Assembly (NCBI RefSeq): GCF_027922045.1
Contig: NZ_BSEX01000004.1
Span: forward strand, 124,001 to 188,000
Direction: 5' to 3'
Source of the DNA: Microbacterium terregens
GTDB taxonomy: Bacteria > Pseudomonadota > Alphaproteobacteria > Sphingomonadales > Sphingomonadaceae
Length of the DNA stretch: 64,000 bases
Position numbers and translations under genes: made by a program
In this document: piece after piece, positions 61,691-64,000 of the stretch
Layout: every line of letters starts with the position of its first letter
Numbering within the stretch: position 1 is the stretch's first letter
The notes under the pieces: generated by a model
Databases searched by the model: none
Told to the model about the DNA's origin: nothing
The model's input: the letters and a program-made list of their open reading frames with translations, nothing else

Positions 61691-63291
61691 AGCGGATTGG
61701 CCGAGAAGTTGAACGGCGTCTCCGACGCAAAGGAGAAGTTCGGTTCCCCCGGCACCTCGGCGGGTTGCGGAGGTGCCGGCGTATTCGCAAGCGCGGCGCC
61801 GATGTGCCGCAGGAATTCCGCATGCGTCGGCAACTGCGCCGCCACGCGAAGATAACCCTGCCGCATCTCCTCCAGGGCGGCCGCCACCTTGTCCTCGTCC
61901 AGGGCGTCGGCGGCAGGCTCGTGCTCCTCCGGCACGATATGCTGGCCCAGGCAGACCGCGACCCAGCTGGTGGTCGCAAACAGCTCGGCACCGTCGCGGA
62001 ACACCCGCCCCTTGGCGCGGAACAGGTCGATCTTGCGCTGCAAGGTCTCGGGCACGTCCATCGTGCGGCACCGGTCCCAGAACGGCGTGTCGCGCCGCCG
62101 GGTCGCCTTGTAGTGGAGGATCACGAAATCGCGCACGTCTTCATAGAGGTCGCGCATCTGGCGGTTGTACTCGTCGCGCTCGACGGGATTGAAGCGGCGG
62201 TCCGGGAACAGCGCGATCAGCCTGGTGATGCCGGCCTGGACCAGATGGATCGACGTGGATTCGAGCGGCTCGACGAAACCCGACGACAGCCCCAGCGCGA
62301 CGACGTTGCGGTTCCAGCCGAGCTTGCGTCGGCCCGTCACGAACGAGAGGTGGCGCGGCTCGGCGAGGGGCTCGCCCTCCAGGTTGGCGAGAAGTTCGCG
62401 TTCCGCGGCTTCTGCGGTCATGAAGTCGCTGCAATAGACCAGCCCGTTGCCCATCCGCTGCTGCAGGGGGATGCGCCATTGCCAGCCGGCGCCGCGCGCG
62501 GTGGCGCGGGTGAACGGATCGGGGTCGCCGGAATAGCTGCTGGGGACCGCCACCGCGCGATTGCACGGCAGCCACTGGCTCCAGTCCTCATAGCCGGTCT
62601 CCAGCGCTTCCTCGATCAGGAGACCGCGGAAGCCCGAGCAGTCGATGAACAGGTCGCCTTCGACCGCCTGCCCGTTCTCCAGCTTCACGGCGGCGACATG
62701 GCCGTCCTCGGGGCGCAGCGCCACCTCGACGATCTTGCCCTCGATCCGCTGGACGCCGCCCGCCTCGGCGTAGCGTCGCAGGAAGCGCGCATAGAGGCTG
62801 GCGTCGAAGTGGAATGCGTAGAGCAGCTCCTTCACCGCCGACTGCGCACCTTCGGCCGGGCGCGCGAACTTTCCGGCCTGCGCGGCGACTGCGCTCATCG
62901 ACCAGGCGGAGATATCCTGCATCACCCGGCGCTTGCGCTCGCGCAGGTACAGCTGGTGGAAATGAATCCCGCCGAGATCATGGCCATGCGCGCCGAACGG
63001 ATGGAAATAGCGTTCCCCGACGTCGCCCCAGCCGTCGAACTCGATCCCCAGCTTGTAGGTGCCGCCGGTCTCGCGAATGAAGTCGTTCTCGTTGATCCCC
63101 AGCATGCGGTTGAAGGTGAGCAGCGGCGGAATCGTCGCCTCCCCCACCCCGACCGTGCCGATCTCCTCGGACTCGACCAGCGTGATCCGGGTCGCGCCAT
63201 TGTTGAGAAAGCGGGAGAACGCCGCAGCGGCCATCCAGCCGGCGGTGCCGCCCCCGACGATGACGACATTGCGAATCGTGTGTTCGTTCAT
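61687..63291 (-). CDS. Flavin-dependent halogenase, operon copy 1
   Basis: A 534-residue halogenase-family protein: VGGGTAGWMAAAA at residues 12-24, lysine K80 in YKLGIEF, WQWRIPLQQRMGNGLVY and EPLESTSIHL. It differs from copy 2 by a Pro/Phe-rich C-terminal tail of about 25 residues (ending FNFSANPL). The ATG at 63291 overlaps the stop of the upstream halogenase-like gene (ATGA). The closely related but distinct neighbour suggests the two modify different positions or substrates, or act in sequence. Confidence 0.92.
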   Translation of the reverse strand: MNEHTIRNVVIVGGGTAGWMAAAAFSRFLNNGATRITLVESEEIGTVGVGEATIPPLLTFNRMLGINENDFIRETGGTYKLGIEFDGWGDVGERYFHPFGAHGHDLGGIHFHQLYLRERKRRVMQDISAWSMSAVAAQAGKFARPAEGAQSAVKELLYAFHFDASLYARFLRRYAEAGGVQRIEGKIVEVALRPEDGHVAAVKLENGQAVEGDLFIDCSGFRGLLIEEALETGYEDWSQWLPCNRAVAVPSSYSGDPDPFTRATARGAGWQWRIPLQQRMGNGLVYCSDFMTAEAAERELLANLEGEPLAEPRHLSFVTGRRKLGWNRNVVALGLSSGFVEPLESTSIHLVQAGITRLIALFPDRRFNPVERDEYNRQMRDLYEDVRDFVILHYKATRRRDTPFWDRCRTMDVPETLQRKIDLFRAKGRVFRDGAELFATTSWVAVCLGQHIVPEEHEPAADALDEDKVAAALEEMRQGYLRVAAQLPTHAEFLRHIGAALANTPAPPQPAEVPGEPNFSFASETPFNFSANPL

Positions 63292-64000
63292 CGGGTAATC
63301 CGTGCGTGTTGCGCTGCGTGGTGCTGCGCAGCGGTGGGAAATTGCGGCAGCGCCCGCGCGATGGCGGCGCGGTATCCGGCCATGGCTGCATCCGACTGGT
63401 GGGCCGGCGTGGTGCCGATCAGCGGGTCGATCCGGCGCGGTATCAGCCCCTGGCCGAGCAGGATCGCGAGCCAGCTGTCGCGCGTGAAGGTCTCCTCCTC
63501 GAAGAAGGGCAGCCGCCCGCGCTCGGCGAACAGGCGAAGGGTGCGCGCGAGGCTTTCGGGCAGCGCGGCACGCGGCTGCCAGAAGGGCTCGGGCCGCCGC
63601 GCAGTCGCATAATGGCAAAGAACGAAGTCGCGGACGCGCGTGACCTCGGCGACAGCCTGGCGGTTATAGTCGGCGATCTCGAGCGGATGGCAGGCGCGGC
63701 CCGGCATCGCCGAGATGATCCGGTCGATCGCGCTGTGGGCGAGGTGGAGGTTGGTCCATTCGAGCGGCTCGATGACCACGGCCGCGTCGCCGATCGCCAC
63801 GCAATTGCGCGCCCAGGGTTCGGGACGCGTGCCTTGCCGGAACCCGATGGCCGGCAAGGGCTCGACCCCACTCGCGTCCGCGAGCAGCCGGCGCGCATCC
63901 TCGTCGCCCAGCAAGCCGCTGGCGTAGCAGAGCCCGTGCGAGGTCGCGCCCGGCAGCGCGCTTTGCCAGCGCCAGCCGGCGGGAAGCGCCACGACATGGT
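63288..64000 (-). CDS. Halogenase-like flavoprotein with degenerate motifs (5' end beyond window)
   Basis: The frame is open to the right edge, giving about 237 C-terminal residues. It aligns with the two downstream halogenases (NCVAIGDAAVVIEPLEWTNLHLAHSAI against VALGLAGGFLEPLESTSIHL-type sequence, then DFVLCHYATARR and DSWLAILLGQGLIPR), but the WxWxIP signature is replaced by WRWQSALPG and EPLEST by EPLEWT. Whether the lysine survives cannot be seen. It may be a halogenase homologue with altered chemistry or an inactive partner. The stop overlaps the next start by 4 bases. Confidence 0.82.
   Translation of the reverse strand, partial: HVVALPAGWRWQSALPGATSHGLCYASGLLGDEDARRLLADASGVEPLPAIGFRQGTRPEPWARNCVAIGDAAVVIEPLEWTNLHLAHSAIDRIISAMPGRACHPLEIADYNRQAVAEVTRVRDFVLCHYATARRPEPFWQPRAALPESLARTLRLFAERGRLPFFEEETFTRDSWLAILLGQGLIPRRIDPLIGTTPAHQSDAAMAGYRAAIARALPQFPTAAQHHAAQHARITR

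Noticed and set aside
1..64000. tRNA, rRNA, insertion sequences, integrases, attachment sites, CRISPR
   Set aside because: No matching sequence, protein signature or repeat structure was seen anywhere in the window.

Overview
The window reads as chromosomal DNA of an alphaproteobacterium, most probably a sphingomonad (Sphingomonas or a close relative). The basis is high GC with few non-coding gaps, three large TonB-dependent receptors, clusters combining SapC, cupin_8 and flavin halogenase genes, tandem DUF4139 proteins, and many GTG/TTG starts with 4-base gene overlaps. I saw no rRNA, tRNA, CRISPR array, transposase or phage gene. Coding is dense, so most long antisense frames are GC-driven shadows.

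Layout. 1-11.4 kb: carbohydrate block with two paralogous secreted beta-helix (pectate-lyase-3/GH55-like) proteins, a stand-alone LuxR-type helix-turn-helix (HTH) protein, a gluconate permease, a GntR/FCD regulator, gluconokinase and a TonB-dependent receptor. 11.5-14.4 kb: siderophore-type receptor plus a DUF4198 periplasmic protein. 14.6-17.5 kb: two coupled DUF4139 exported proteins. 17.6-25.8 kb: phenylalanine/tyrosine catabolism, with an amino-acid dehydrogenase, two Lrp regulators, phhA, hpd, hmgA, fahA, maiA and a Rieske protein; this takes Phe to fumarate plus acetoacetate. 25.9-27.4 kb: a coiled-coil exported protein and a pirin. 27.5-34.1 kb: receptor, SapC, cupin_8 and halogenase on the minus strand, with a LacI-type operator upstream. 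34.3-37.1 kb: P2-type cation ATPase.

37.2-56.7 kb is the most interesting part. It is an envelope island of outer-membrane channels, an arylsulfatase with a formylglycine-generating enzyme, a DUF202 protein with heptad repeats, an acid phosphatase, DUF2092 and DUF3313 proteins, two POTRA-less BamA-type barrels, a BASS transporter, and a NarX-like kinase with a NarL-like regulator. Ten or so of its promoters carry one sequence, CGGG-N5-CCY-GAT. It usually ends 52-58 bases before the start codon and is often arranged divergently. I infer an undescribed regulon, possibly driven by the local kinase/regulator pair. The regulator gene has an in-frame TGA just before its acidic motif.

56.8-58 kb holds an HWE histidine kinase and a single-domain receiver. 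58.1-64 kb holds a second halogenation cluster: one divergent cupin_8 gene, then a minus-strand chain of a halogenase-like gene (cut by the window edge), two complete halogenases and a cupin_8, all overlapping by 4 bases.
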